In this document: in pieces, positions 14,538 through 24,477 of the stretch | Position numbering within the stretch: position 1 is the first letter of the stretch | Layout of the letters: every line of letters starts with the position of its first letter | Source: Lipingzhangella_A rawalii | GTDB lineage: Bacteria > Actinomycetota > Actinomycetes > Streptosporangiales > Streptosporangiaceae | Length of the DNA stretch: 64,000 nt | Assembly (NCBI RefSeq): GCF_031628175.1 | Contig: NZ_JAVLVT010000005.1 | Coordinates: 372,001-436,000, forward strand | Reading direction: 5' to 3' | Position numbers and translations under genes: made by a program | The notes under the pieces: model-generated | The model's input: the letters and a program-made list of their open reading frames with translations, nothing else | Told to the model about the DNA's origin: nothing | The model's database searches: none

Positions 14538-15827
14538 ATGGTCTCGGGGTGGCAGCCGGCCGTCGGCCAACTGTCCGCGGGCAGTACCACCGTGCTGCGC
14601 TCGCTGCGTGTGGCTCTGCACACCGCGTTTTTCATGTTGGTGGCGGTCGCCGTGGTCCGCCTGTTCACCGTGCATCCGATGGGGCCACACACCTGGGCTG
14701 CGGCCGGCGGAGCCGTCGCCCTGGTCGTGCTCTACACGGCCGGTGCCCTGGTACGCAGGTGGCGTCCCAGTCGCGGTTGGGCGCTGGTGTGGTTGGCTGC
14801 GGTCACCGCCGTGTGGGCGCTGTTGCTGGCGCACAACCCGGATTTCTCCTGGGTCGCCTTCCCCCTGTTCTTTCTGCACCTGTACCTGTTGCGGGGCCTG
14901 CACGCCCTAGTGGCCGTTGGGGTGATCACCACGGCTGTGGTGCTCGCGCAGGTGTGGCACGTCCAGCAGGTGTCGATTCCGATCGTGTTGGGGCCGGCGC
15001 TGGGAGCCGGCTGCGCCGTTGTCCTGGCCGTGGGCTACGCCGTGCTGTACCGGGAGAACGAACACCGCAGACAACTGATCGAAGACCTCACCCGCACCCA
15101 GGACGAGCTGGCCCGGTCCCAGCACACCGCCGGAGTACTCGCCGAGCGCGCCCGCCTTGCCCGCGAGATCCACGACACTCTCGCCCAGGGATTGTCCAGC
15201 ATCGTGTTGCTGTTGCGTACGGCGGAGCGGGACCGGGAGGCCGGAGGTGTGGGGAATCGCGGGGATGCGGGGGAGCGGGCCGTGGGGAAGATCGAGGCGA
15301 GCGCCGCGGTGGAACCGCTCCGCGAGGCACGGCAGGCCGCTGAGGCGAACCTGGCCGAGGCGCGTCGCTTCGTGCGGGCCCTGACCCCGCCAGACCTGGA
15401 GCACGACACACTCCCGCAGGCCCTGGAACGTCTGTGCGCGCGGGTGGGCCGGGAGGCCGGGATCGACTGCCGGTTCCACCTGGTCGGTGCGGTAGCTACC
15501 CTCCCCCGTGGCCACGAGATCGCGCTGCTTCGGGCTGCCCAGGCGAGTTTGGCGAACGTGCGTGCCCACGCCCGCGCGAACGGTGCCGTGGTCACCCTCG
15601 CGTTCCTGGACACCGAGGTGACCCTGGACGTGGTTGACAACGGGGTTGGCTTCGAACCGGGGCAACCGCCCACCGCGGGCGACGACACCACCGGCTATGG
15701 GCTGTCCGCGCTACGGGAACGCACGGCCGTTCTGGGTGGGGAACTCACCGTGGAGTCCACGGTGGGTGCGGGAACAGCCGTGGCCGTGCGACTGCCCCTC
15801 GCCGAGGGTTGGGAGGTGCCGGATTGA
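14538..15827 (+). CDS. Sensor histidine kinase, NarL/DesK type
   Basis: A 429-residue kinase. Residues 20-180 contain five or six hydrophobic segments without a large extracellular loop, typical of sensors that perceive signals in the membrane. A coiled stretch (RENEHRRQLIEDLTRTQDELARSQ) leads to the HisKA_3 phospho-acceptor in LAREIHDTLAQGLSS (about H212). The ATPase part has DNGVGFEPG (N/G1 box) and GYGLSALRERTAVLGG. A Gly/Glu-rich insert follows the H-box (EAGGVGNRGDAGERAVGK). It overlaps the response regulator by 4 bp and is divergent from the ABC permease across 201 bp. Confidence 0.88.
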   Translation: MVSGWQPAVGQLSAGSTTVLRSLRVALHTAFFMLVAVAVVRLFTVHPMGPHTWAAAGGAVALVVLYTAGALVRRWRPSRGWALVWLAAVTAVWALLLAHNPDFSWVAFPLFFLHLYLLRGLHALVAVGVITTAVVLAQVWHVQQVSIPIVLGPALGAGCAVVLAVGYAVLYRENEHRRQLIEDLTRTQDELARSQHTAGVLAERARLAREIHDTLAQGLSSIVLLLRTAERDREAGGVGNRGDAGERAVGKIEASAAVEPLREARQAAEANLAEARRFVRALTPPDLEHDTLPQALERLCARVGREAGIDCRFHLVGAVATLPRGHEIALLRAAQASLANVRAHARANGAVVTLAFLDTEVTLDVVDNGVGFEPGQPPTAGDDTTGYGLSALRERTAVLGGELTVESTVGAGTAVAVRLPLAEGWEVPD

Positions 15828-16462
15828 GTCGCGATCCGATCCGGATCCTGCTGGTGGATGACCATCCCGTTGTCCGGCGCGGACTCCGGGCCATGTTCGC
15901 CGAACGTGCGGATATGGCGGTGGTCGCCGAAGCCGAGGACGGACGTGCGGCCTGTGCCCGGAGCGCCGAGGTGGACGTTGACGTGGTGTTGATGGACCTC
16001 CGGATGCCCGGCGGCACCGACGGGGTCACGGCCATCCGGGAGATCACCGCACGCCCGCAGGCGCCGCCGATCCTGGTGTTGACCGTCTACGATACCGACG
16101 CCGACATCCTCGCCGCCGTCGAGGCGGGCGCCACCGGATACATGCTCAAGGACGCACCCCCCGAACAGCTCTGCGACGCTGTCCACGCGGCCGCCCGCGG
16201 CGAGACGGCCCTCGCCCCCGGCGTCGCCGCGCGCCTCATGGAACGGGTTCGGGGGCCACAGCCGGCCCTCAGCAGTCGGGAGATCGAGATTCTCGGGTTG
16301 TTGGAACACGGGTTGACGAACCGGGAGATCGCCCGGGAGCTGGTGGTCAGCGAAGCCACCGTCAAAACGCACCTGGTGCACATCTACACCAAGCTCGACG
16401 TGGACAATCGGACGGCCGCCATTTCCGTGGCCCGCCACCGTGGCCTGATCCGCAGCCACTGA
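15824..16462 (+). CDS. Response regulator, NarL/LuxR family
   Basis: A 212-residue regulator with an N-terminal receiver (acidic VDDH at 11-14, phospho-acceptor D58 in VLMDLR, switch Thr in ILVLTVYD, Lys in YMLKDA) and a C-terminal LuxR helix-turn-helix (LTNREIARELVVSEATVKTH). The TTG at 15824 overlaps the kinase TGA stop, and GGGAGG at 15811-15816 lies seven bases upstream, so this start is preferred over the TTG at 15809. The divergent ABC transporter genes are the most probable target. It converges on the PfkB gene with 16 bp between stops. Confidence 0.9.
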   Translation: MSRDPIRILLVDDHPVVRRGLRAMFAERADMAVVAEAEDGRAACARSAEVDVDVVLMDLRMPGGTDGVTAIREITARPQAPPILVLTVYDTDADILAAVEAGATGYMLKDAPPEQLCDAVHAAARGETALAPGVAARLMERVRGPQPALSSREIEILGLLEHGLTNREIARELVVSEATVKTHLVHIYTKLDVDNRTAAISVARHRGLIRSH

Positions 16463-16478
16463 GGGGCCGGCCGGGACC

Positions 16479-17378
16479 CTACTCGGACAGGTCGGGCCGT
16501 GCCCCCGGCTGTTGCAGGGCCTTGGCCGCCAGGCGATGCCCGTTGACCAGACCGTCCTTGGGGTGGCGACCACCCAGCCACGGTGGCAGGAAACCAGCCA
16601 TGAACGCGTCCCCGGCACCGATAGAGCCCGGTGTGGGCTCCACAGGCTCCGGCTGTACCGTCACAATGTCGTCGTGGGTCTTGGACGCCCACAGTGCCCC
16701 CGCGTCGCCCAGCTTCAGCACGACATTCGGGTACCAGGCGGTCAGGACTTTCGCGGCCGCGGCACTGTCCTCCCGCCCCGTCAATACGGTGGCCTGCTGC
16801 GCGTTGGCGAACAGCAGCTGGGCGCCGCTGGTCCATTCCAGGAAGGACTCAGGGCCGGCCCGTTCCAGGGGCGCGTGCGACCCGGCGTCGACCGAGACGG
16901 ACATCCCGGCCTCGTGTCCGAGGCGCAGTCCGCGGCGGGCCGCGGTGCGCGACCCCTCCTGGAGCAGGGTGAAACCCGAGACGTGCAGATGTGTCTTGGG
17001 AGCGAACACGTCCGGTGGCAGGTCCTCCGGCTGGAGGGCGGCGTTGGCTCCGGCGTCGCTGAGCATGGTGCGGTCGCCGCGATGCGTGATCATCACGACG
17101 CACGTTCCGGTCGGGCGTTCCGGGTCCATCACCATCCGGGCCTCGATGCCGTAGCCCATCAGCTCCATCTCGCGGGTTCGACCGGTGATGTCCGAACCAC
17201 GACGGCCCACAAGGGTGGTGTCCACCCCCTCGATTGCCAACCACGCCGCCACGTTGGCGCCCGAACCACCGCCGTACATGATGACCGAGGCCGGTGTGTC
17301 GCTGCCGCGCGCCAGGGGATGGAACGCCCGGGCGACAGCGTCGGTCATGAGATCTCCGATCACGACCACTCGCGTCAT
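16479..17378 (-). CDS. PfkB-family carbohydrate/nucleoside kinase
   Basis: A 299-residue ribokinase-fold sugar kinase. N-terminal VVVIGDLMTDAV and the GGGSGANVAAWLA substrate motif, mid-region PTGTCVVMI, and the C-terminal signature GSIGAGDAFMAGF with the catalytic Asp are all present. The substrate cannot be read from the sequence; ribose, adenosine-like nucleosides or 2-keto-3-deoxysugars are possible. GTG codons at 17390 and 17393 are also in frame; the ATG at 17378 is preferred because family similarity begins with MTRVVVIGD. It is divergent from the acetyltransferase-synthetase gene. Confidence 0.85.
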   Translation of the reverse strand: MTRVVVIGDLMTDAVARAFHPLARGSDTPASVIMYGGGSGANVAAWLAIEGVDTTLVGRRGSDITGRTREMELMGYGIEARMVMDPERPTGTCVVMITHRGDRTMLSDAGANAALQPEDLPPDVFAPKTHLHVSGFTLLQEGSRTAARRGLRLGHEAGMSVSVDAGSHAPLERAGPESFLEWTSGAQLLFANAQQATVLTGREDSAAAAKVLTAWYPNVVLKLGDAGALWASKTHDDIVTVQPEPVEPTPGSIGAGDAFMAGFLPPWLGGRHPKDGLVNGHRLAAKALQQPGARPDLSE

Positions 17379-17624
17379 TGTCTGTGCCACCACCTATTGC
17401 TGGCCGCTCTGGGCCACTCCTCCGCGTCCTCCGCGATATCAGCGCGAACATGACGGTAACAGGTCTCGATGCAGCCGCGGGTAACGAACTCGCACACATG
17501 TCTGTGGGGCCGCCGGGGCGACGCCTGCCCGCGGTATGCCGGGGGTGGAGCCCACCGCGTGCCACGCGATGTCGGAGGCACATGTGATACCGCGCCGGCG
17601 GGCACGTCGTCTAATCTCGGGGGC

Positions 17625-20348
17625 GTGCAGCCCTACCCGAACCATTGGGAAGCCGACGTCGTACTGACCGACGGCGGAACCGCCCACCTGCGCCCGATCA
17701 CCCCCGACGACGCGGACCTACTGCGGGATTTTCACTCCCGCCTCTCCCCGGAGACGATCTACTTCCGCTTCTTCGCCCCGTATCCGAAGCTGTCCAGTCG
17801 GGACGTGGAGCGGTTTACCCAGGTTGACTACGACGACCGGGTGGCGCTCGTCGCCACCATCGGTGACGTCATGGTGGCGGTGGTGCGCTACGACCGCATC
17901 GACGCCGAATCTGCGGAGGTGGCCTTCGTGGTCGCCGACGCTCACCAGGGGCGTGGCCTGGCCTCCGTGCTTCTGGAGCACATCGGGGCCGTGGCACGGG
18001 AACGCGGAGTGCGGCGGTTCATCGCCGACGTGTTGCCTGAGAACCGCCGCATGGTCAATGTTTTCCGGGAAGCCGGATACACCGCCCAACAGACCTTCGA
18101 CGAGGGGGTGCTGCGCCTCACCCTTGACCTCGAACCAACCGAGGACGCGGTGGAGGTGATGCGGGCCCGAGAACAGCGTGCCGAGGCCCGGTCGATTTCC
18201 CGGCTGCTCACCCCCGCTTCGGTCGCCGTGATCGGTGCGAGTCGCGCCGCGCACAGTATCGGCCAGACGGCACTGCGCAACCTGCTCTCCGGGGACTTCC
18301 GCGGACCGGTGTTCCCCGTGCACCCCCAGGCTCCGGCCGTCGCCGGCGTGCGCGCCTATCCCAGCGTCCTCGACATTCCCGATCCTGTGGATCTGGCCGT
18401 GGTGGCGGTGCCCGCAGAGATGGTGCACGACGTCGTCGAACAGTGCGCCACCGCCGGCGTACACGGTCTCGTGGTGGTCAGCTCCGGCTTCGCCGAGTCC
18501 GATTCCCCGGAAGGTAGGGAACGCCAGGAAGACCTGGTGCGTACGGCACGGGCCGCCGGACTGCGCGTGGTGGGTCCCAACTGCCTCGGCATCGTCAACA
18601 CCGACCCCGATATCCGGCTCAATGCCACCCTCGCCGCCGACATCCCCACCCGCGGGCCGATCGGTTTCTTCTCCCAGTCGGGTGCCCTGGGACGTGCCAT
18701 CCTCCAGCGGGTCGCCCAACGGGGGATGGGACTGTCAACGTTCGTCTCCGCCGGCAACCGGGCCGACGTGTCCGGCAACGATCTGATCCAGTACTGGGAG
18801 GAGGATCCCGCCACCAAAGTCGTGTTGCAGTACCTGGAGTCGCTCGGAAACCCGCGCAAGTTCACCCGCTTGGCTCGACGCCTGGCACAGCACAAGCCCG
18901 TGGTCGCGGTGCGCAGCGGCGGGTCCTCACACGGCATCCCTCTTGGGCATGCGGCGGAGGCGGTGGCTCTGCCGGACTACGCGGTGACATCATTGTTCCG
19001 TCAGGCTGGCGTGGTGCGCGTGGAGGACATCACCCAGATGTTCGACATCGCCCAGCTGTTCGCCTATCAGCCACTACCTCAGGGGCCACGGGTGGCGATT
19101 GTGGGCAACTCCGACTCGCTCGGGCTCATCGCCAAGGACGCCTGCCTGGGGGCCAGTCTACGACCCCGGGAGCCCATCGACCTGGGGCCCAATGCCACCG
19201 CAGACGACTTCGACCAAGCCCTGGCCTCAGTGCTGGCCGACGACACGGTGGACTCGGTGGTGGTGGTGTTCACCCCCGCCCTCGCCCCGATCACCGGCGA
19301 CGTCGCCGAGGTGATGCGGTCTCGGTCCGCCACGGCAAGCAAGCCGATCGTGACCACCTACCTCGGTTACCAGGGGCTTCCGGAGGATCTGCGGCACGTG
19401 GACGCCGATGGTGCCACCACCGCCGGATCGATTCCCTCTTATCCCGCGCCGGAGGATGCCGCCCGTGTGCTGAGCCACGCCACCCGGTACGCGATGTGGC
19501 GGCGACGTGACCCCGGCCGGCATCCCGAACTCGCCGACATCGACAGGGCACGGGCACGGGCACTGATTACCGATGCTCTGACCAGTGGCGAGGAGAGTGT
19601 TGCCCCGAGTTCGGTCTGGTTCTCCAGTGAGCCCTCCCACAACGAGGAGTCGGCGCTGTCCATCTCCGCGACGCGTGAGCTCCTCGCCTGCTACGGCATC
19701 TCGATGCTGCCGGATGCGCAGGTGTCCTCGGCGGAGGAGGCTGTGGCCGCCGCCGAACGGATCGGATACCCCGTCGTGGTCAAGGCGGATGCTCCGGACC
19801 TGCGGATGCGTGCCGGCGGCAGCGGTATCCGCGCCGACCTGTACGGGCCGGATGACGTGCGGGGCGCATTCACCTCCCTGGACGATCGGCTCGGCTCGGA
19901 GGCCATGCTGGTCGTGCAGGGGATGGTCGACCCGGGAGTGCCCGTGGTGATCCGGGCCGGGGAGAATCCGTCGTTCGGGTCGGTCGTGGCCTTCGGGCTC
20001 GCCGACGTCACCGCGGAACTCCTCGACGACCGGGCTTATCGCCTGGCGCCGCTGACCGACACCGACGCCGCCGACCTCGTGCGTGCCGTCCGTGCCTCCC
20101 CACTGCTGTTCGGACTGCCGGCTGGCGCGTCCTCACTGGCCGAAGCCCCGGACGTGGAAGCCCTGGAAGAGCTGTTGGTGCGCGTGTCCCGCCTGGTGGA
20201 CGCGCTTCCCGAAGTCGCCCACATGGACCTGCACTCGGTCATCGTGAACGCCTCCGGCGCCCAGGTCCTCGGGGCGCGGGTGTGGCTGCGTCCAGCCCCG
20301 GAAGTGCGCCTCGACCACGGTCCGCGCCGGTTGCGTGCGCCGTTCTGA
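17625..20348 (+). CDS. GNAT acetyltransferase fused to ADP-forming acyl-CoA synthetase domains (Pat-type)
   Basis: A 907-residue multidomain protein. Residues 1-180 form a GNAT domain (acetyl-CoA loop ADAHQGRGLASVLLEH), about 190-315 a CoA-binding Rossmann domain (SVAVIGASRAAHSIGQ), 320-640 a succinyl-CoA-ligase-like region (GPIGFFSQSGALGRAIL), and 690-900 an ATP-grasp domain (VVVKADAPDLRMRAGGSG). The architecture is that of the bacterial protein acetyltransferases Pat/SlPatA, which acetylate metabolic enzymes such as acetyl-CoA synthetase. The synthetase part is often catalytically silent; its His in the ligase region was not checked. GTG at 17625 follows a CGGGGG ribosome site; the frame extends to 17469 without similarity. 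Confidence 0.88.
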   Translation: MQPYPNHWEADVVLTDGGTAHLRPITPDDADLLRDFHSRLSPETIYFRFFAPYPKLSSRDVERFTQVDYDDRVALVATIGDVMVAVVRYDRIDAESAEVAFVVADAHQGRGLASVLLEHIGAVARERGVRRFIADVLPENRRMVNVFREAGYTAQQTFDEGVLRLTLDLEPTEDAVEVMRAREQRAEARSISRLLTPASVAVIGASRAAHSIGQTALRNLLSGDFRGPVFPVHPQAPAVAGVRAYPSVLDIPDPVDLAVVAVPAEMVHDVVEQCATAGVHGLVVVSSGFAESDSPEGRERQEDLVRTARAAGLRVVGPNCLGIVNTDPDIRLNATLAADIPTRGPIGFFSQSGALGRAILQRVAQRGMGLSTFVSAGNRADVSGNDLIQYWEEDPATKVVLQYLESLGNPRKFTRLARRLAQHKPVVAVRSGGSSHGIPLGHAAEAVALPDYAVTSLFRQAGVVRVEDITQMFDIAQLFAYQPLPQGPRVAIVGNSDSLGLIAKDACLGASLRPREPIDLGPNATADDFDQALASVLADDTVDSVVVVFTPALAPITGDVAEVMRSRSATASKPIVTTYLGYQGLPEDLRHVDADGATTAGSIPSYPAPEDAARVLSHATRYAMWRRRDPGRHPELADIDRARARALITDALTSGEESVAPSSVWFSSEPSHNEESALSISATRELLACYGISMLPDAQVSSAEEAVAAAERIGYPVVVKADAPDLRMRAGGSGIRADLYGPDDVRGAFTSLDDRLGSEAMLVVQGMVDPGVPVVIRAGENPSFGSVVAFGLADVTAELLDDRAYRLAPLTDTDAADLVRAVRASPLLFGLPAGASSLAEAPDVEALEELLVRVSRLVDALPEVAHMDLHSVIVNASGAQVLGARVWLRPAPEVRLDHGPRRLRAPF

Positions 20349-20883
20349 GCACGGGGTCGCTATGATGCCGCCTGCCGGTGCGTTTCGGCTGGCGGTGGTG
20401 GTCGCAGCCCCCGTTCTTGTTCGGAGGTCGGGTGCGGGTTCGGACATGGGAACCATCCGTTGCGGGGATGAAGGTGCCGGTGGTCGGGTCGCCGTGAGTC
20501 GTAGGCGCCGTGTCGGCCGNNNNNNNNNNNNNNNNNNNNNNNNNNNNNNNNNNNNNNNNNNNNNNNNNNNNNNNNNNNNNNNNNNNNNNNNNNNNNNNNN
20601 NNNNNNNNNNNNNNNNNNNTTTTCCCCGAGGGGAGTCGCACGCGGGCGTGCCGCTCTAGCCGCGCCGCGGGCGTTGTTGCACGCCCGGGGCGCTGCCCCC
20701 AGCCCGGCCGACGGACGAGCACGGGCGCACCCCACGGGACTCGCCTGGGCGGATCGGCGCGCATCAGCGCGGCCCGCAGCCCCCATGCGGCATCCGGGGA
20801 GAGTTCCCGGCCTGCGACCCTGCCCACCGAGACGGCCCGAACAGCGTCCCACCCCACCCCACAGACCCTCCAAGAAACAGGCC
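20349..20883. other. Non-coding interval containing the scaffold gap
   Basis: Between the acetyltransferase-synthetase and holA genes I see no supported gene. The left part (20349-20519) and right part (20620-20883) are GC-rich with no ribosome site or recognisable protein in any frame. A short inverted repeat GGGCGT/ACGCCC lies near 20670-20687. The right edge carries the CCTGTTTCTT repeat end described separately. A gene or repeat may be hidden in the gap. Confidence 0.7.
20520..20619. other. Assembly gap of 100 N
   Basis: Exactly 100 undetermined bases, the conventional filler for a scaffold join of unknown true size. Order and distance across it depend on the scaffolding. Confidence 0.98.
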
Positions 20884-20887
20884 CTAA
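20866..20887 (-). repeat. Repeat end GTTAGGGCCTGTTTCTTGG at the holA stop
   Basis: Read on the minus strand, the holA stop codon TAG lies in GTTAGGGCCTGTTTCTTGG. The gene ending at 50609 terminates in the matching GTTAGGTCCTGTTTCTGAA. The shared core GTTAGGKCCTGTTTCT includes the stop codon and resembles one end of an inserted element next to a TTAG target. Confidence 0.5.
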
Positions 20888-21852
20888 CGCCGATCCCGTG
20901 CGGAGACGATCTCCAGCACCGCCCGTTCCAGGGCGTAGGCGGGGTCCCGACCGGCGCCCTTGATCTGTACGTCGGTCTCGGCCACCACCTCCAGAGCACG
21001 CCCGAGGCCAGACACGGTCCACCCTCGCGCCTGCTGCCGCAGGGTCTTGATCTTCCACGGCGGCACCTTCGCCCGTTTGGCCAGCTCCCCGTCTCCGACT
21101 CCGCGCGGTGGATCAGCCACAACCGCCAGTCCGCGTACGGCCCCAGCCAGTGCGCTGTTGATCAGCACCGGTGCGGTGCCGATCGCCAGGGACCAGCGCA
21201 AGGCCTCCAGCGCTTCGGCTCGCTTGCCCTCCACGGCCCGGTCCGCGACGGTGAAGCCGTTCGCCTCGGCCTTCCCCGAGTAGTAGCGCGCCACCGTGTT
21301 CGCGTCCACGCTGCCCTCAGTGTCGGCCACCAACTGGGCACATGCCGCGGCCAGCTCCCGCAGGTCCGATCCGACCGCGTCCACCAGAGCCTGGGCCGCA
21401 TCCCGGGTGACCTGCCGTCCCGCCGCATCGAACTCTCCCTTGACAAAAGCGAGCCGTTCGCTGGGCTTGGTTGGCTTGGGGCAGTCGGTGCGTGTGGCAC
21501 CCGCCTGGATGGCGGTCTCCAACAGGGCCTTGCCCTTGGCGCCGCCGGCGTGGGTGAGAATCAGTACCACGTCGGGCGCCGGCTGTTGAATATACGGAGT
21601 GACCGCCGACACCAGGTCCTTGGTCAGGTCCTGGGCGTCCCGAAGGATCACCAGCCGTCGCTCCCCGAACAGCGACGGAGACGCCGCCTCGGCGAGACTA
21701 CCCGCATTGACCTGGGCTGGGCTGAGTTCATGGACATCCACGTCCTCCTCGACGCGCCGGGCCGCGGACACCATGCGCGCCAGGACGCGCTCGACGAGCA
21801 GCTCCTCGTCACCAACGACGACGTGCAGCGCAGACAGTTCGGGTGCGGCCAT
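20884..21852 (-). CDS. holA: DNA polymerase III subunit delta
   Basis: A 322-residue HolA. Recognisable features are LHVVVGDEELLVERVL at the N-terminus (degenerate P-loop region of the clamp-loader fold), SLFGERRLVILRDAQDL, the tract VVLILTHAGG and the C-terminal collar segment KVPPWKIKTLRQQARGW. It acts as the clamp-loader wrench that opens the beta sliding clamp. It lies downstream of comEC on the same strand, the usual order comEA-comEC-holA. Its stop codon falls inside a dispersed repeat end. Confidence 0.9.
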   Translation of the reverse strand: MAAPELSALHVVVGDEELLVERVLARMVSAARRVEEDVDVHELSPAQVNAGSLAEAASPSLFGERRLVILRDAQDLTKDLVSAVTPYIQQPAPDVVLILTHAGGAKGKALLETAIQAGATRTDCPKPTKPSERLAFVKGEFDAAGRQVTRDAAQALVDAVGSDLRELAAACAQLVADTEGSVDANTVARYYSGKAEANGFTVADRAVEGKRAEALEALRWSLAIGTAPVLINSALAGAVRGLAVVADPPRGVGDGELAKRAKVPPWKIKTLRQQARGWTVSGLGRALEVVAETDVQIKGAGRDPAYALERAVLEIVSARDRR

Positions 21853-22047
21853 GTCTCACAGCATGCCACGGTGTGCGGGCACATGGCGTCTCGGCTGCAT
21901 ACCCCGCGTGAGCCGTCCAGGGGTGCTCACACCTGTGCTGCCGTGCCTCGGCCCCCGCACCTGAACCGGAGCCCCCCGCGTTCGGGCCACTGTCCGGTGT
22001 CCGTACTAGGAAATACCGGGCCATGAAGCGAACACGGCCGGGTGCAG

Positions 22048-24477
22048 CTACGGGGCCTGGGCGTCGGCGCCCCGAACGCGGGCCACGGGACCGTCCCCCG
22101 TGGCCACAATTGCGATGTCGCCGTGTAGATCGGTGCGGTAGTTGCGCTCGGTGAGTTGGGTCAGCTGCGCCCACGTCTCGGGTGTGGGATGACCGTGTGG
22201 GTTGTTCGCGCCGAGGGAGGTCACGGTCAGGCGGGGGCGGGTGGCGGCCAGAAACTCCGGGACCTGGGTGCCGGCACCGTGGTGTGGCGTCTTGAGCACG
22301 TCCACGTCCAGCTGGGGGGTGCGGCGGTCCACCAGGACCTGTTGCGCGGGCTCCTCAACGTCCCCGGTGAGTAGGACAGTGACCCCTGGCTGCACCGGGT
22401 CGCTCCACTCGGCCCGCACCACCACGCTCTCGTCGTTCACACTCGGCGCGTGTTCGGGCTCCGGCCACAACACGTCCAGGCGCCATGGCCCGACTCGTGC
22501 TCGCTGTCCCGGCCGGGCCTCGTGCAGGTCCACACCGCCGCGCTGGAGTAGCTGGCCGGTGGGGCTGCTCGCGAAACCGGGTGGGGCGAGTCCCGTGGTG
22601 ACCTCCCGGTGCCGCAGCACACCGTTCACCCCGCCCGTGTGGTCGGCGTGGTCGTGCGTCACCACCAATAGGCCGACCTCCCAAACCCGCAGCTCGCGCA
22701 GGCAACGCTGCATGGTTACCGGATCCGGTCCGGCATCGACCACCACGGCGCCCGCGCGACCGGCCGAGAGGACCAGGCCGTCGCCCTGCCCCACGTCGCA
22801 GGCCACCATGATCCACGACCGTGGTGGCCAGGGCGGGGCCACGACTTGCACCGTCAGCGCGACCAGCAGGAGTGCCAGGGAGCCGGCGGCGAGTGGGGCG
22901 CCCCACCGCCCGCGTAGGGTCACCATTGCCGTGAGTACCAGCGCCAGGATCAGGGCTCCCGAAGGCCCGCCGGGCCACGGAACGGTACCGTACGGAATGC
23001 CGGCCGACTCTTCCGCGATCAGGGCCAGGACCGCAACCGGCGCCGCCGGCAGCCACACCAGCCACTGCGCCGCCTCGACCGAGACCATCGCCACCAGTGC
23101 TACGCCGAAACCGGCCACGGTGGCTGCGGGAACGAACGGAGTCGCCAGCGCGTTCGCCGGAACGGCGATCAAGCTGACCTCATCGGCCAACAGCACCAGC
23201 ACCGGATAGCAGGCCAGCTGGGCCGCCAAGGCCACCGCGACCGGCTCCGCAACCGGCCGCCCCAGCCAGGGCGACCAGGATTCGCGCCACCGGGGAGCCA
23301 ACACCAGCAACCCGCCGGTGGCCAGAACGGACAGCGCGAAGCCGAAGGAACGTGCCAGATCGGGAGCGACGACAACAGTGCCCAGCACGGCCACGGCCAG
23401 TACCGACAGCCCGGCCCGGGGCCGCCCCAGCCCCAGCGCCACCAGGCCCAGCCCGCCCATGACCGCTGCCCGCACCACGCTGGGTTCCGGACGACACACC
23501 ACGACGAAGACCGCGATCGTAGCCGCGCCCGTCGCAACCTGCACCCAGACCGGGGCACGCAGCAGGCGAGCGAGACCCAGCGTGCAGCCCAGCATGATCG
23601 CAAGCTTTGCTCCCGACGGGACCATGATGTGTGTCATTCCGGTGACTCGGAAGTCCTCGCTGATCCCGGCGTCGAGTTCCGCGCGGTCCCCCACGACCAC
23701 GGCCGGAAGGAGCCCCCGCACGGGTTGTGGGAGGTCACTGCTCGCCGCACGCAGCCCCGCTCGGGCCTGGCCCGCACGCTGGTGCGCCGGGCTGGGCGCT
23801 GCCACGGCCGTCGGGGTGCCGCGGGGCAGCACAAGCGCGGCGGTCAGCGGGTCCCGATCCGCGGGAACCAGGCGGGCCTTGGTCACGACCCGTTGGCTGG
23901 GAACCAGCCCAACCCAGCTGGCCCCGGAGACCAACACCACCACCCGGGGCTGGTGATCTAGGCGGTGCCCGTCCACGGCGGTCACCGCGGCCGGGAGGAT
24001 GTGGGTCGGTTGCCCGGGCTGGGGTGGCTGGCCTCGGGGGCGCGGATCCCCGCGCACCGTCATGGTGAGCTGGACACGCTCCTCGCCCTGGGCCAGCGCA
24101 GTCACCGCGCTGCGCTCCACAACCGTTCGCTGGTGATAGGCCGAGAGCGCTCCCGCGGTGGTGCCGAGCGCGGTGACGAGCACCACCACACCGGCGGCGC
24201 GTGTCCCGCCCCGCATCAGCATGCCCAGGCCACAGAGGCCACCCAGAGCACACGCGGTCAGTGTCAGCCAGGTCGCGCCGTCCGTGGTCGCACCCAGCCA
24301 GGCGCCGAGCCAGGTCCCGATCGCGACCACCGACAGGAGTACCGCACCTCGGTCCGGGAGAGGGGGAGGGTGGGCCTCGTCGGTGACGGTCCCGGGACAG
24401 CGCCCGTCCTTGGTGGTGCGTCTGTCCCGGCGCAGGTGCGTTGGTGCCAACGATCGGCCCCGGGGAGTTTCGCTCAC
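22048..24477 (-). CDS. comEC: ComEC/Rec2 DNA internalisation channel with metallo-beta-lactamase domain
   Basis: An 809-residue polytopic membrane protein. The N-terminal part has clustered membrane helices (GAVLLSVVAIGTWLGAWLG onward) and an OB-like periplasmic segment. The competence domain (MTHIMVPSGAKLAIMLG, then many helices) follows near 280-560. The C-terminal metallo-beta-lactamase domain carries VVTHDHADHTGG and KTPHHGAGTQ. ComEC conducts single-stranded DNA through the membrane during uptake. The GTG start overlaps the comEA stop by four bases (GTGA), so the pair is coupled. Whether this organism is naturally competent cannot be judged; pilus genes are not in the window. Confidence 0.9.
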   Translation of the reverse strand: MSETPRGRSLAPTHLRRDRRTTKDGRCPGTVTDEAHPPPLPDRGAVLLSVVAIGTWLGAWLGATTDGATWLTLTACALGGLCGLGMLMRGGTRAAGVVVLVTALGTTAGALSAYHQRTVVERSAVTALAQGEERVQLTMTVRGDPRPRGQPPQPGQPTHILPAAVTAVDGHRLDHQPRVVVLVSGASWVGLVPSQRVVTKARLVPADRDPLTAALVLPRGTPTAVAAPSPAHQRAGQARAGLRAASSDLPQPVRGLLPAVVVGDRAELDAGISEDFRVTGMTHIMVPSGAKLAIMLGCTLGLARLLRAPVWVQVATGAATIAVFVVVCRPEPSVVRAAVMGGLGLVALGLGRPRAGLSVLAVAVLGTVVVAPDLARSFGFALSVLATGGLLVLAPRWRESWSPWLGRPVAEPVAVALAAQLACYPVLVLLADEVSLIAVPANALATPFVPAATVAGFGVALVAMVSVEAAQWLVWLPAAPVAVLALIAEESAGIPYGTVPWPGGPSGALILALVLTAMVTLRGRWGAPLAAGSLALLLVALTVQVVAPPWPPRSWIMVACDVGQGDGLVLSAGRAGAVVVDAGPDPVTMQRCLRELRVWEVGLLVVTHDHADHTGGVNGVLRHREVTTGLAPPGFASSPTGQLLQRGGVDLHEARPGQRARVGPWRLDVLWPEPEHAPSVNDESVVVRAEWSDPVQPGVTVLLTGDVEEPAQQVLVDRRTPQLDVDVLKTPHHGAGTQVPEFLAATRPRLTVTSLGANNPHGHPTPETWAQLTQLTERNYRTDLHGDIAIVATGDGPVARVRGADAQAP

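Noticed and set aside
20335..22026. Long plus-strand open frame running through the N gap
   Set aside because: Continuity depends on undetermined bases, and the right part is antisense to holA.
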